From: Straminergon stramineum
Lineage: Eukaryota; Streptophyta; Bryopsida; Hypnales; Calliergonaceae
Assembly: GCA_963920665.1 (NCBI GenBank)
Contig: OY987266.1
Coordinates: 749,001 to 813,000 of the forward strand
Length of the DNA stretch: 64,000 nucleotides
Direction of reading: 5' to 3'
Shown piece by piece: positions 44,934 to 57,090 of the stretch (its first letter is position 1; the number at the start of each line of letters is the position of its first letter). Under the pieces are notes generated by a model, which made no database searches, was not told the origin of the DNA, and saw only the letters and a list, made by a program, of their open reading frames with translations. The translations under genes were made by a program, and so were the position numbers.

Positions 44934-47515
44934 TCAAGAGTTCCCCGTAGATGTAGATGAGCTGTTTAAGTTAATTTTTGAAGCCTTATACAATCCACGC
45001 CGCCTGTTCAAGGTTGGCTCGTCCGCTAACCACTTCGGAGACTCGATCTTCTTCGTTTTTAACTTTGGAAGGCTTTTGTAGACTAGCTCAGATTCAACTG
45101 CGGTCTTTCTGTGTTCACCTCCTTCAGCATTCCTTGCATGAAGCTGCTCCTGAAAGAGCCTGTGCGTGTCATCCGTTCTAGCAGGGATGGTTTGACTAGC
45201 ACTATTACTCCTCCGCATCAACAGACACGTTTTATCTGGTTTCTTGTCAGTCACAATGTCACGGTACAAGGGGGCTGAAGAACCACTTGCAGAGCTGAAC
45301 CGGCAGAGATCAATCTCAAACTCCCCATCACACAAAGGGTGGCTGCTTGGACTGATGGAGCTTGAGTTCGATCGCAGAAGCTGTTTCCACTTGCATGACA
45401 CGGATCTAGAAACTCTGGGAGGTGATGAACGTGGAGCTTGTGACTTCGTCCGTCGGAATTTCTCCATGTCATTTACTGCTTTAGGTTGCTCAGTTTTCTT
45501 GGGATGCTTTTTCATCTTGTTCGACCTCCTCACCTGTGCATCACAACAAAAATAGACCTTTAAGGACCAAGGATTCATGGTTTTGAATAACCGTTTTCAT
45601 CGATCATGTCGCAGAAAGTATAATTTAAATGGGGAAAAATATACTATCTTCAGACTAAGGGAAGAACATTTTATATGTGGTTAAAGATGAAAAACTTGTA
45701 ACAAAATAAAAACCTTATATAAACTCCTCAGAAATCCTTAAAAAAACAAGACATGAATCATGGCTTCTAAGGAGTAAGCACCAATGTTGTGGGGGTATTC
45801 ACTAAATCAAGAGTGGAATGGTCACGCTCTGGTTGATTATAAATATCTGGTTGAGGACCAGTGCATGTCAAAATGAAACACAGGCTTGATTTTTAGTAAA
45901 ACCCTCTCACTGCCCACACAACATTGGTAAGCACCCAGAAATTGTGTACGGTAGGATAACTATTTGCCTGAGGGTCCTTCTCCCATGGAGTGAAAAATCA
46001 CCCACTCATTGAATACTAGTGTCTTGCAAGAAATGAGATCAAGTTTTAGGCTCTATCACTGTCTAAAGATATTCCAGAAGAGACATGGTAGATGCAATCG
46101 ACTCATGGTTCGAGGTTAATACAGGCTCATGATTGGCCCGCTGCTATAATAATTTATAATTTTATCAAACGATATCCAAACAGTATATATTTTAGTGCAT
46201 TGGTAACATGGGAACAAGAAACACCAAAACGCAGCAAAAGAATATCAAGGATTTAAAATTTGACACAGAGGTACAGAATGGTTAGTGAGCTATCAACCTT
46301 GCCCATGCAATTCACGACTGGAGAAGTCGGCTCCTCAGCATTAAGGTCTTTGTTCTTGTCAGTATGGTGGTCCATAGCATCGTCCATGAATGTACCGCCA
46401 TGTGCCCCGCCAACACTTATCCGTGGTGCTGACAGAGGTCCACTTTTAGGTGGTGTACTTGGTTCCATTTCACGCACCGCCTGACACCCCAAACAGGATG
46501 GTAAACATTATTCTGTAACCTCCTATTAGTCAAATTTGAGTGAGTTAGCAACTTGAACATGAATTCTAGTCTGAATTTTAGTGCCTTTGGTACGTAATAT
46601 ATCACTCAAAACCTCGTGAATGCTAAGGTTCGCATTCTAATTAAAATCAAACCTAGACCTCATTGAGGTATAGTGAATTTTGTTAAATTGGCGCAATTCT
46701 GAGCGCCAGAAATAGTGACAGTCATCTGCGCAAAACTCTACAAACTAGGGCTGGTATAGATTTACGTTCTAAAAAGTGTCAAAGATCTGAAATTCGGCCA
46801 TTTTATCGAAATTGACCTTGGGTGCTATCCTCACATCACAATTCGCGAACAATCAGAAGATTAACTGCTAGAGCAACATTAACTAAAACTATTCGACTTC
46901 AAGAGTCATGAATAATCCAAAAGCTAGGACGTATACATATCAACAAATGAAAGGGGTAACTGCTAAAGGATTCACGGTCTTAAAATGACCAAATTTTAAT
47001 GATCATATTGTGAGGATGTAATTCAAATGGAACCAAATTATATATCACCAGAATCAGTAAAAAAAATTCCACGAGCTACTTCAAAGACTACAAAAATTGA
47101 ACAGAAAGAGTCTCCATATGACGAACTCACAACATGAGTCCGAAGTCAAGTTTTTCGGCCCTAGAGGGGAAGGGGAACACAGCCATACCAGGTTTATAGT
47201 ACTGTGACGAAAACACGAGAACACCCGGCGTCCTGCCCGATGCAGCCTGCGCGACCCATGCAGCTGCTTGGATTTCGACTTCTTCAGAATTTCAAGCCTG
47301 TCTTGGGATACTCTGCCTTCAGACCTTGACGAAATGGATCCAATTCCCCAGCGATCCTCCACTTCCACCTCTCCAGGTTGCCAGCATCTCATACTCGCAG
47401 GAGAGTCCAAGTCCCTGTTCCTAAAATCTGGGATAATAAACTCAGATGCCCTAATATGTTCCCCTGTTCCCATGGCCGAAGTCTCATGAGCTTCGGGCAT
47501 CTCCGTCCCCTTCAT
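44934..47515 (-). CDS. Plant protein with EPTSP...CMG motif, three exons, function unknown
   Basis: Exons (minus order) are 47189-47515, 46298-46480 and 44934-45533. Both introns are GT-AG and phase 0, and the frame encodes 369 aa. Residues 159-171 read EPTSPVVNCMGKV, with the exon 2/3 junction after the Lys, followed by a basic stretch RRSNKMKKHPKK. This EPTSP-x-V-x-C-M/I-G-x-V/I signature with a basic follow-on is one I associate with uncharacterised plant proteins such as the syringolide-induced 14-1-1 / At1g76070 type (from memory). The N-terminal exon ends in a very basic segment (KKSKSKQLHGSRRLHRAGRR). The rest is rich in Ser, with no membrane segment or signal peptide, so a soluble, possibly nuclear, disordered protein is likely. 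An in-frame TGA at 47537-47539 supports the start. A TTTGTTTCCAG acceptor just upstream suggests a 5'-leader intron. Confidence 0.85.
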
Positions 47516-49240
47516 CGTGGCCAGTTGCGTCGCACATCAAGAGCTGGAAACAAACGAGGATTAGAAAAGCTCTAAGGAAGAACAGGTTAAGAGTTTCTTG
47601 AAAATTCGAACGAATTTCGTGTTCCGCAGAGTAGTAGTAACACGAGGCAGAAAATTCATGGCTAAATCACAGCGCCAATTATTTATACTATCGGCAAGAT
47701 CAAGAGTTCTAAGGCATGATCACGATACAGCGAACTTACAAACACGACGCTTCCGGATGAGATCAAGACACATCTCGACGGTTCTCGAAGGTTCTCGAAG
47801 AATCTCGAAGTATCCGAAGGGAAGAACGGGATTCAGAAATGAAGACAGCAACTCTAGAGAGTGTGACAGGAATTGCAACTCAAAGTTGACTAAGTCGCTT
47901 CCTAAGAGACTACTCAGAAAATTCCGGCACAACGCTTACGGCGCTTGTGAGGACATGAAATCTTCCAAACAAGCGCGTTCTAATGATGAGTTACAGAAGT
48001 TGGTACCCTCGTCGCAGAGAGGAACATCTCATCATCCAACTGTTTAGTCGAACTCCAAGGAATCGAATCATCGAGGTGTTGCAGAAAGTCACAAGCCCGC
48101 TACGCTAAGAGAATTTTTTTGACAAACTTGTTTGCTTGCTCACAAACAGCGCTTCACCTGTTCAACACCCTCCCAGTAATAGTATTAAAAACATGGTAGC
48201 TCGATCATAGCAACACACTATCCACGAATTATCTCGAGGGAAGACATCCCCTCGTCTCGTCTTTTCGAAACCAGAATTCGGGTTCTCAATCTCACTCTCT
48301 CTCACGTTCCTCAAACAAGATCCGTCATAGAGACAGATTAGGTGAGGATTAGGACAAATAAACTACAGTACAGTAAGCTTCTCGCCAAACCAATCAGAAT
48401 TTCGTCCCCTTCAAACTATTGTTTGATTCGTGGTTCTCGAGCAATCGGCACCAGTTTTCAGGAAATCGGCACCAAAACTTGAGCGATTCTTTAAAACCCA
48501 CCACCGCAAATTAAAATTTCCCGAAGAGTAGACAGCTCTCAACCGAAACCCAACACAATCCACAGTTCCGAAAATCGTACCGGCTACAAAACGGAACCAA
48601 TCGACCCCCAATCACGCACTTCCCGAAGAACGCCCATCAAACACAACCAATCTCGAGCTTGCAAGTCATGATTCAATCCTCGCACGAATTCATATGGCAC
48701 TTGAGGTAACCCCAGTGCGTGAGTAGTGAGGAAGGAAGTCCGTCCCGGTCAAGAGGCTCCCAAAGTCAACAAAGCACACCACTGTCACCTACTCGTTGGT
48801 CATGGTTCTTCTTCGGTCACCTTAACCGGCCGGTGCTGTTGTCTCGCCAACCCCCCCAACAGCCCGAAAACAAGAAGAAGCTCTCATTGCAATTGGTGGC
48901 AAGAGTACGCAAGAATGAATTGGGAAGAAGAGAATTGATGATTCGTATGTTAGTTGTAGTAACTGAGTACCGGTTATTGAGCAGGCGTCAGTACGACTCC
49001 ATGGGGATCATGACTCATGAGGAGGCCAGTGGTGGGCGAAGAACAATCATCGTGTGCGTCTGAGGAGTGCCTGGGGATTGACGGGAACGGAAGAATCGCC
49101 ATGGCCACCGTCGCCGCCTCCGCCCGTCGGAGATGGCCGGTGCCGGTAAAGTGTTGGGGATACTTTTTGGTAAAAGGTTGCGCGAAATTCCCTCGGAAAC
49201 GGATTAGGTGTCCAAGCGGTGAGTGAACTGCCATGCTGTG
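47516..49240. other. Leader and promoter of the EPTSP-motif gene, GC-richer flank
   Basis: Less AT-rich than the surroundings. It probably includes a 5'-UTR intron ending near 47550. At 49100 an ATG opens MATVAASARRRWPVP directly before CCGGTAAAG, which could be a first exon with donor, but no downstream exon is visible and the sequence becomes repeat-like after 49240. Long open frames on the plus strand here lack recognisable domains. Confidence 0.35.
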
Positions 49241-50339
49241 TTGGAATCGGAAATGAATTTCTCAGTTTTTCTAAAGAATGTGCCCACAATTTTTGAGTTT
49301 TTTACTGAATGTGCCTGTGATTCTTGAGTTTTTTAAAGAAATTTGGTAGCTTTTGAAACATGGTGAAGGTGCAAAAATATCCCAAATTGGGAGTGTCGTA
49401 GGTCATTCAACCTGACTATATAGAGTTAATCATAAAGGTTGTCTCCAATTGTAATTGTGAGGTTCAACTCAAAATAGTACCAAAGAAATACAACGCCAAA
49501 TTCCATCATACTCTAGTTTTGATGCTCCAAGGAGTTTCATCCTAGTCTTTTTTCCAAACTCCAACTCCCAGTCCCATATTGCACACACTTTCTAATTAAT
49601 TCTAATACGAATATAAACTACTATCACTATTGTTTGTATTCATACATTTAAACCCTCTATTCATGCACATTCTATGTCAAATATCCCCTCCAAACCATGT
49701 TAGGTTTACAATTGGGCTTCCTAAACTTTTAAGAGTTTTTTTCAATCTCTTGATATTTACCCTTTTACGTGAGTAGGGGAAAATTGCATTTTAGAAGTAG
49801 TTTTGACTTGTTGTCAAACTAAAAGCAACCCTAAAATTCAAATCATATGTTATAAATAGTTCAAAAACTAGAAAAAAAAGGTATGCTTTATTTAGACTTC
49901 AAAAAATTCAAAAATATAAACTACGAAAAATAATAACTTGGCAAGGCTTTATTTAAATTTAAAGTTTTGTTGACACCAAAGTTTGGTGCCTCAGGCATTT
50001 GGGGTTAACATAATACTGGGGCCCAGTCACTGCGGTGAATATCAGTGTGGCTGTTGCTTCAAGTCACTGCCTGTCAAGGCCATTGATGAATATTAGTTTG
50101 TTTGTTTTTCAAGTCACTTTGAAGACCTCTAGCTTAATTTTATAAGTTACCATTACTGTACGACTGATGTTGTAGAAATAACTTAACTTAATCGGTTGTT
50201 TGTTTGTAAAGTCACCTTGAATGCCCATCATATTATAATACAAATTTGTCGTAGGGTTACATAAATAGACGTAGCTCATGCCGGGTTGTCAGGGAGCAGA
50301 CAATAAGGAAAATACTGCAACTATAGAGCAGGTTTGGCG
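49241..50339. other. AT-rich DNA with a fragment of a TTAA-ended element
   Basis: About 49870-50008 is the end of an element related to 42114-42758 in reverse (CACCAAAGTTTGGTGCCTCA, then TTTGGGGTTAA at 49998-50008). The rest holds no gene. Confidence 0.5.
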
Positions 50340-50960
50340 GAATATAATTCTAAGAAAAAGGTGAAAACATCCAAAATTGTCAAAATAAGTATTTTAGCAT
50401 ATTTTTTCTGGGTAAAAAAAACATTTTTGTAGTAATAGCAATTGAAATCATGAATTTTCTAAAAAGATATAATTTTTGAATAAGGCAAGTACTAATTAGT
50501 ATGAACTAGTGTGCCTTGTGTTGTTGCCATAGTCAAAATAAAAGTAGAAGTAATTTTCTAATTTTTTTAAACCAAAAATAACCAAAAAATTCATCATTTT
50601 CACACTAAACATCCAAATGCCACGAAATGAAGTCCATGCACCTTTCCTTCGCAAAGGACTTTCCAACAGTACAAAAAAAGTGATTTAAACAACGTTGTTA
50701 CAATATGGATCCCTAACTTAAGGTATTGATTTTCAAAGTGGACTCTCTAGGTCACTAAAATTATCACATAGCTTGGTCCTAATACCAAAATCTAAATAAT
50801 CAACACACAATCAATTGTAGTTAGATATGGAAATGGTTTAATTGCACTTTCTAGGGGACTTTCAATAGAAGTATACTTCAGTTGTCATGAATAGATACAT
50901 GGATGGTTTGGGGAGTTTTTACCTTGAATGTCAAGTTTTTGAATTTTTATTTTTCAAAAT
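50340..50960 (+). repeat. Dispersed repeat family L, copy 1
   Basis: Shares the TAGTAATAGCAATTGAAATCATGAATTTT stretch (key words GTAATAGCAATTGAAA and CATGAATTTT) with copies at 53160-53560 and 58730-59110. It includes a family N segment at about 50515-50680. Confidence 0.7.
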
Positions 50961-52024
50961 AAACTCTTTGAAAAAAAATAATCTTGTAGAGTTAACACTA
51001 TTTTTAGCATTTGCCATAACCTATTTATAGAAGGAAAAACTTAATATTTGGCAAAGATGTGCCGATTTTATACTTCACTAATGTGCTATACTAATAGGCT
51101 CGACTAATTTGTATTTTTGAAAAAATCTTTCGTGATTTGAATATCTTTAACCTCCAATAGGAAGAATTAGAGTTGACATACAAAAGAAGCTGATTTCATA
51201 ATTCCTTTTCAAATTCTTCAAGGAAGTTACCACTTTGAAGAAAGAGGTAAGAAAATTTGTATTGAGACAAATCTAGTATTAAACTTGCACATTGTAGAGC
51301 AACAATTGCAAGGTTTAATTTCTATCTTTTACAAAGTAATATGGTTATAGATCATTGTTCTTGAATCCATAACCATTTCAAACATTGGTAAATTGAAGTT
51401 TGTGAAAATCGAATGTTTGCTTGGAACATCAAAATTCTGGTTAATATTTTTGTGCTTTTAATTAAGAAAAATAAATATTAGAGACAATCTATTCCACTCA
51501 CTATTGTATCATAGACTTTAATCTTCTTGATGTCATAGTTAATAAAGATAATTTGATTTTTTTTAATTATTGAAGATCAAGATTTAATATGTTTTTTATG
51601 TTAAAAATAACAATAAAAGTACCCAATTTAAATGAATACATTAGGTGCAATATGACAATACATGTAGAATAGACATATCATTTAATACCTAATCAATTAA
51701 TTGTCTATGGGGTAGACAATGAAAGTTGATGAATGTGAACTTCATCCAATTAATATTCATTGAGGGAGCTCCAAATTTTTTTATGGAATACATCAATAGG
51801 GGGAAGAAAAGAATTATCTATATAAATCAATGATGTAGACATGTTGCATGGACAAGTCTCAATCATTCATTATAAATTTTCAAAAGTAATCCAACTATAT
51901 TGAGGTTGAGGATTTAGGCCTTTGGAATTCATATATGAAATAGAAAAAGACATGAAAGTATTTCAAATTCCCTAATTTAGATGGTACCCCCACAATTGTC
52001 AATTTTAGCTATTATGGTCAAATT
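50961..52024. other. AT-rich intergenic DNA
   Basis: Nothing identifiable. Confidence 0.45.
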
Positions 52025-52225
52025 TTCATATTTTCTTGTTGGCAAGTGAAAGGAAATTTCAATACACCAAAGAACATGACATTTGGATACCATATGCAAA
52101 AATCATAAAGGGTCAAATTTTTTTTGGTAGAGATTCTAAAATCATTTCTTCCACATAGATACATATTGATTTTGGAGGTGTACAAAGAGTGATGATGGCA
52201 GTTTGGGATAAGTGGCATATTTAGA
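52025..52225 (+). repeat. Dispersed repeat family M, copy 2
   Basis: Aligns with 22205-22420 in the same orientation. Confidence 0.75.
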
Positions 52226-52354
52226 GGGCCTACCTTACTTCATGCTAAAATAATTAGCAACATCTTTGAGTGCTTGTTAGGATTCATTTTAGGGTCTAAA
52301 GTAAAGCTACATTTCAAAACAACTATAAAATTAAATTCTTCAATTTCACAAAAG

Positions 52355-52897
52355 TAAGGTAGGGTGCTCTGAAAGTGACTTCTGATACAAAGATACAGTT
52401 TTATTTTCTCAATGTACCAATAGTGTACAATACATTTTATGATAGGGTCTTTTTTTATGACCATTGCTTTTCAACTTCAAAAACTTGTAACTAACTCTAT
52501 GAAAGTCCAAAAACATTAAACAAATTGGATTAGATGCCAATTCCATTTTTTTCCTTCCTATGGATATTTACTAAAAACTATTTGAAAGAGTTTTAGCTTC
52601 CCCCAAATGCTAGGTCGGGGTGAACCGCCCCCCTTGCTCATCCCCCCTAAGTCATTCTAGGGGTGCGTGTAAAAGAAAAGACCCCCTATTTTTTGCTTGA
52701 TTAAATAATCTGATACACTTCTCCTTGAAAATTTGTGGCTTTTGATTGCAAACGTGAATTCAAAATTTACAAATTTTACCATGCACGGCAATTAAAAAAA
52801 TTCAACATTTTCCCTCGGGGATGAGGGAGGGGGGTGGTTCACCCTAGACCAAATGAAATCAATTCTTAAAAGGTCACTTTAAGAGCAAGCTACCTTA
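52355..52897 (+). mobile_element. Family K element with 25-bp inverted ends, interrupted
   Basis: The left end TAAGGTAGGGTGCTCTGAAAG and its inverted partner (to 52897) differ at three of 25 positions. The body carries the family core near 52525. A second element (52613-52850) splits it; without that insert it would be about 300 bp. Confidence 0.85.
52613..52850. mobile_element. 238-bp GC-rich MITE with 8-bp target duplication (hAT-like)
   Basis: The ends begin GGTCGGGGTGAACCGCCCC and, inverted, GGTCTAGGGTGAACCACCCC, with pairing over about 33 bp. Flanks are AAATGCTA and AAATGAAA. Other copies of the host repeat have AAATGCAA here (14575), so each flank differs from the ancestral 8-mer by one base. 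The duplication length fits hAT-type elements. Confidence 0.85.
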
Positions 52898-53159
52898 AAC
52901 AAGAATGACAGAACTACTTCAATTTACCCTACGTGAAGGTTTGATTTTGCACTTAGGTGCCCAAATTGAATTCCCACTTTAGATTATGAAGGATCCACGT
53001 CACCTCAGACCACTCACAAGATGACATGTGGCACCTTTAACAAAAATGACTTAATTTCTACCGAATCTAACCTTTGTGTAGGGTAAAGAAGAAATCCCAA
53101 CGACATTAAGTTATGGATCTTAAATCCGATAAATTTGGAAATTCTATCACTTCTATCAT

Positions 53160-53560
53160 TTTCTCCAAGTAATGTGGAGGCACCCAAAACTATCAATATA
53201 TGCAATTCAAAATATTTAGAGGCACTTTTAGCTAGAAAAAAGTATTTTTGTAGTATTAGCAATTGAAAATCATGAATTTTAAGAAAAATTATAATTTTCA
53301 GATATGGCATGTATTTTCTATCTTATTTTCAAAGTTGCATCTCCCTTGAGTCCTAGATCACTGAACGTGTCACCTAGGTGGACTAGAAATCGAAAACTGA
53401 CAATTTTAGAAATCAACCAATTAATAGTTTGTGAGGGGATGATTTAATGACATTTTATAGTGACACTTCAATGAAAGCCTAGGTACATTTCTAGAGAACT
53501 CCACTATACATGAATGGGAACGGAAATGCTTTTGGGTGTTTCTACCTTAATATAACTGAA
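53160..53560 (+). repeat. Dispersed repeat family L, copy 2
   Basis: Matches 50340-50960 and 58730-59110, including the GTATTAGCAATTGAAAATC core. Confidence 0.75.
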
Positions 53561-53711
53561 GTTTTCTTTCCTATTATCTGTTGTGGAGTTTCTCCGTCCT
53601 GAGAGAACTCTACTATACATAAATGGGAACAGGAACGCTCTTAGGTGTTTCTACCTTAATATAACTGAAGTTTTTCCTTCCTACTGTATGTTTGTATGTT
53701 GCGTAGTTTCT
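53494..53711 (+). repeat. 109-bp tandem duplication
   Basis: GAGAACTC.ACTATACAT.AATGGGAAC at 53494 recurs at 53603, with the shared tail TTTCTACCTTAATATAACTG. A TTCCC microsatellite follows at about 53717-53738. Confidence 0.9.
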
Positions 53712-53739
53712 CCGTCTCTTCCCTTCCCTTCCCTTCCCT

Positions 53740-54286
53740 AAGGGATCCTCGTGGACATTCATACCGTTAAGTTACGTTACTTATTTCGTGAGACTCCATC
53801 CCTGGTGATACGGTAGGTCCATTTTAATAACAAATCTTTTATCTCCTTTAATTTGCACTACTGTAGTGTACTGTTCTGTACTGTACAACAGTTGGATTAT
53901 TGGGTACCTTTTGCAATGGATGCCTTTCAGTTTGTCGTCTTCAGAAATTCAGGAACTTATCAATGGAAAAAGAAAGTATTTTCCAAGTTCTTTATCGGTA
54001 GTCAGAAGAATACAAGAAGAATATAGAATAGCCAGTCAACAAGGTTGACACTTGACCCAAGACACAGAATAAGGCACTGTACTGTACAGTTGGGTCCAAT
54101 AATCTTATTACAAACTGCATATTCTATGTGAGTGAATGGCGTGAGGTGACATGGACCCTTGAGAATCTTTGACATGGGAATTCAATTTTGGCACTCAAGC
54201 GTCAAATCAGACCCCTTCATGTACGGTAGATTTGTGCCATTCAAACTAATATAGAATACAATTGGTAATTTTTTTTTGTCTTGTAT
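53740..54286. other. Unassigned unique-looking stretch
   Basis: CTGTACTGTACA occurs at about 53876 and 54078. A plus frame to 54048 reads SSSEIQELINGKRKYFPSS, which has coding character but no recognised family. It may be a gene remnant. Confidence 0.3.
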
Positions 54287-54934
54287 AGCCCCTCAATGCC
54301 CACGGCTTTTCTGAGCTTCTAGGAATTTGCTCAAAATTGAACAGAAGACAATAGTTTGATAAGTTGTATCACTTTTTTTGGAATCACAACCATACAAATT
54401 CAAACTAGACATGTTACAAAGCATATACGGAAAGAAAAGACATCAATATCATTTATGGATTGAAAGATTATAATGTTTGATCATGAGGGTGTTAAAATTG
54501 CAAAAATGATTTGAAGTCTTTCAATCCTTTTTTTACATGTCAAATCTAAAAAGTTAGTCACCAAAAAAATGAGGTTAGAAGGCTTAGCATGCATAACCCC
54601 AACCAATTTCTAACTTGACAAAATCTACTCTACACTTATTTTAAATGAATTACCAATGTGATATTTTTTTCCAAGATATAGGGTATTTCAAGCTCATTCC
54701 CAAGAGCCCTCAACACTATGGAAAGTCAAGATTGCAATGGACACCCTCGCGCAAAATCTTGAATAGAAAAATCATAATCAATCATTTTCAAAATTGGTTT
54801 TTTGATGCTAAAACTAGACTTCAAAAAGAATTTTTCAAAAATATAAACTACTAAAAATAGAAAATTGGTTAGGTTTTACTTAACTTCAAAGTATCAACGA
54901 CACCAAAATTTGGTGCCTCAAGCATTTAGAGGAT
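54287..54934 (-). mobile_element. TTAA-family element, reversed relative of 42114-42758
   Basis: The whole length aligns in reverse with element E, for example CACCAAAATTTGGTG near 54900 and ATGATCAAACATTATAATC in reverse near 54470. Both terminal TTAA/CCCCT ends are mutated. Confidence 0.75.
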
Positions 54935-55026
54935 AAGTAACATTCAATTCTTTTGCAATTGCAATGAAGGATACCAAATTTTTATTTTGAAAAAGCAAAG
55001 CTCCATTTTTTGGAAAACTATTTCAT

Positions 55027-55200
55027 TTAACCCCTAAAAGACCAAATAATTTTTTTTTTTGGCAATATAGTGATTTTGGGCAACTCACTACAAACAAACA
55101 AAATTCATTATATTTTTTGAATTTCTTTTGGATGTAGGGACAAGGAGTACCTTGCTGCTTGACCAATTTTTTTACAATTGCATGTACCCATGCAACGTTA
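55027..55200 (+). mobile_element. Truncated copy of the A/D TTAA-ended element
   Basis: Starts TTAACCCCTAAAAGACCAAA and follows the A and D copies through GGGCAACTCACTACAAA, then diverges. Confidence 0.65.
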
Positions 55201-55688
55201 TGGGGAGAAATGACATTTTTTATGGACATGGGGTAGTACGGGTGAGGTAATTAATACTAGAGAGAAATTTGCATAGCAATGCCCAAAGTATCTTGGGTAG
55301 GGCCTTAGGCAACCTCTCACCTCAAGTTCAATTGGGGTATTTCTCTAACATTTTGAGGGTACATAAATTTGTCACAATATACAAAGAAGTGATGGCAAGG
55401 AGGCATTTCCTTCAACCTAAACTAGGTAGTTACTCCTAACTAACACATTCAAAAATGAAGAAATTCAAACACCTAAAAAATCCACTGAGTCATTTACAAA
55501 TTCGTCATTTGACAAACTAGCCTCCAAAAAAGATTTTGATCACATAATGTAGCAATTGCATCATTGACATTTATAGAAGAGAGAAATAGTAGAGATTGTT
55601 TTTATAATCAAATCTATTTTCCATCATAGATCCTCAAAGGGTATGGGGTAATTTGAAGATGAGAGCTTGATTGCTCATTGTCAAAATT

Positions 55689-56068
55689 TAGGAATTGTAT
55701 TCAAAATAGAATTTCAAACTATATCTGAGCATACTAGAATAACTTTTTTCAAAACAAATTGAACCAAGAAAAGTTGGTAAATCAAGATAAATTTCATTTT
55801 GAAAAATCCGTTTGTGATTTTGAACCTAAAAAAAATTTATGGACAAAATTTAGAGGCAATTTTTTTAAATGTCAAAGAAAATGTCATTTCCAAACCCTCT
55901 CTAAAATTTGTCCATAACTTTTTATTGGAGACTTGAAATCTCAAACGATTTTTTGGAGATGAAAGTTAGCTTGATTTACCAAAAAAATCATCAAAATTTC
56001 CTACAAATTTTTTATCCTACTATGCCAAAATGAAGCTTAGAATTCTACTTTGAACATAATTCCTACTT
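55689..56068. mobile_element. Long foldback element, copy 2
   Basis: Arms of about 190 bp pair around a centre near 55875 (TAGGAATTGTATTCAAA opposite TTTGAACATAATTCCTA; ATTTATGGACAAAATTTAGAG opposite CTCTAAAATTTGTCCATAA). The arms resemble those at 31768-32345. The right arm runs directly into the end of the transposase relic. Confidence 0.85.
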
Positions 56069-56099
56069 TTCACTTAATTACAAGTGGTTTAGTAATTGG

Positions 56100-57090
56100 T
56101 CTAGTAGCCCATGTTCTTCAATTCAACAACCATTCTTCTTGGCATGCTCTCATGAAGCATTGTGCAATTTTTTTCACTAAATTTGGGATACATAGAACAC
56201 ACATGCAATTCTACAATTCCTGAGTTTCTTTTGAATGTGTTGTCAATTTGTTCTAGCTTTGTTTGAGAAGTGCCCAAAATTGTTCAATAGGATTCAAATC
56301 TAGAGATTATGCAAGCCATTGACAGAGTTGAAATGGTTGTGATGACAACCACTTTTGTACAATCTTCCTTGAATTCTTAGGATTATTACCTTGTTGAAAG
56401 ACAAACCTACTTAAATCCAAATTGTAATTTTGTATAGTAGATTTTCTATAAGAATTTTTCGAAAATAAATTTGTGTAGTTGCCTATCCATTCTACCTTTG
56501 ATTCTATACCATGCTTGTGATCCAAAAGTTGTCATACATCCCCTAATCACCACTAATCCACCATTGTGTGAGGGATATGTTGTAGTCCAAGACGTTCTCC
56601 ATGTCTAATCCAACACCATGTTTTTACCATCTGTTTATCTTTATTTCATTGTTGAAAATTATAGGTTTCTTGTCATCAACAATCAAATTCTCATAGCTTG
56701 GAGTAAACCTCACGTGTGCAAGTTAGAGCATGTTTATGACTCAAACTTGGCTTCTTTCATTGCACTTAAGCACCCAATCTAGACTCTCTCAAAGCACACC
56801 TCATAGAGATGTCAAATAATAATTTACTTCTTTCAAAATGAAGTAGATTCAAGTCAACTTTCTAAAACGAAAGTAATACTAACAATGCCTCTTCTCTTGG
56901 TCTGTAAGAAGCTTTGAATGCCCTCATCTTTGTCTCTCAATCTCACTCCCTACATCTTTCCTCATATCTATGCACTACAAAATATTGGCTCATGTCTAGA
57001 GAAGCTACAACTTTTTGTGTAGGCACTCCACTCCAAAGTGCATCAAAGTTTGGTGTTTTTGCTCTTGAGACAACATAGGCATACACCCCC
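56100..57090 (-). pseudogene. Decayed Tc1-like (DD34E) transposase
   Basis: Read on the minus strand across several frames, the segment follows a full Tc1-type transposase. Near 56910-57080 are a helix-turn-helix-like start (SQEQKHQTLMHF) and SKLLTDQEKRH. Near 56640-56660 is IIFNNEIKINRW, where active enzymes have S-D-E. Near 56480-56560 is GCMTTFGSQAWYRIKGRMD. Then come FQQGNNPK (56390), where the second catalytic Asp is Gly (56388-56390), and LDLNPIEQFWALLKQ, with Glu at 56283-56285. Between the Gly and Glu codons lie exactly 34 codons. HESMPRRMVVELKNMG lies near 56110-56160. Many stops and frameshifts, plus loss of both Asp residues, show it is dead. Its length, about 330 codons, is that of the complete family protein. 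Confidence 0.9.

Noticed and set aside
45244..45555. 103-codon frame on the plus strand
   Set aside because: Antisense shadow of the last exon of the EPTSP-motif gene.
47598..48047. 149-codon open frame on the plus strand
   Set aside because: It lies antisense to the leader of the EPTSP-motif gene, has no recognisable domain and looks like chance openness in a less AT-rich stretch.
48719..49063. 114-codon open frame on the plus strand
   Set aside because: No domain, signal or splice support. Composition follows the local GC level.
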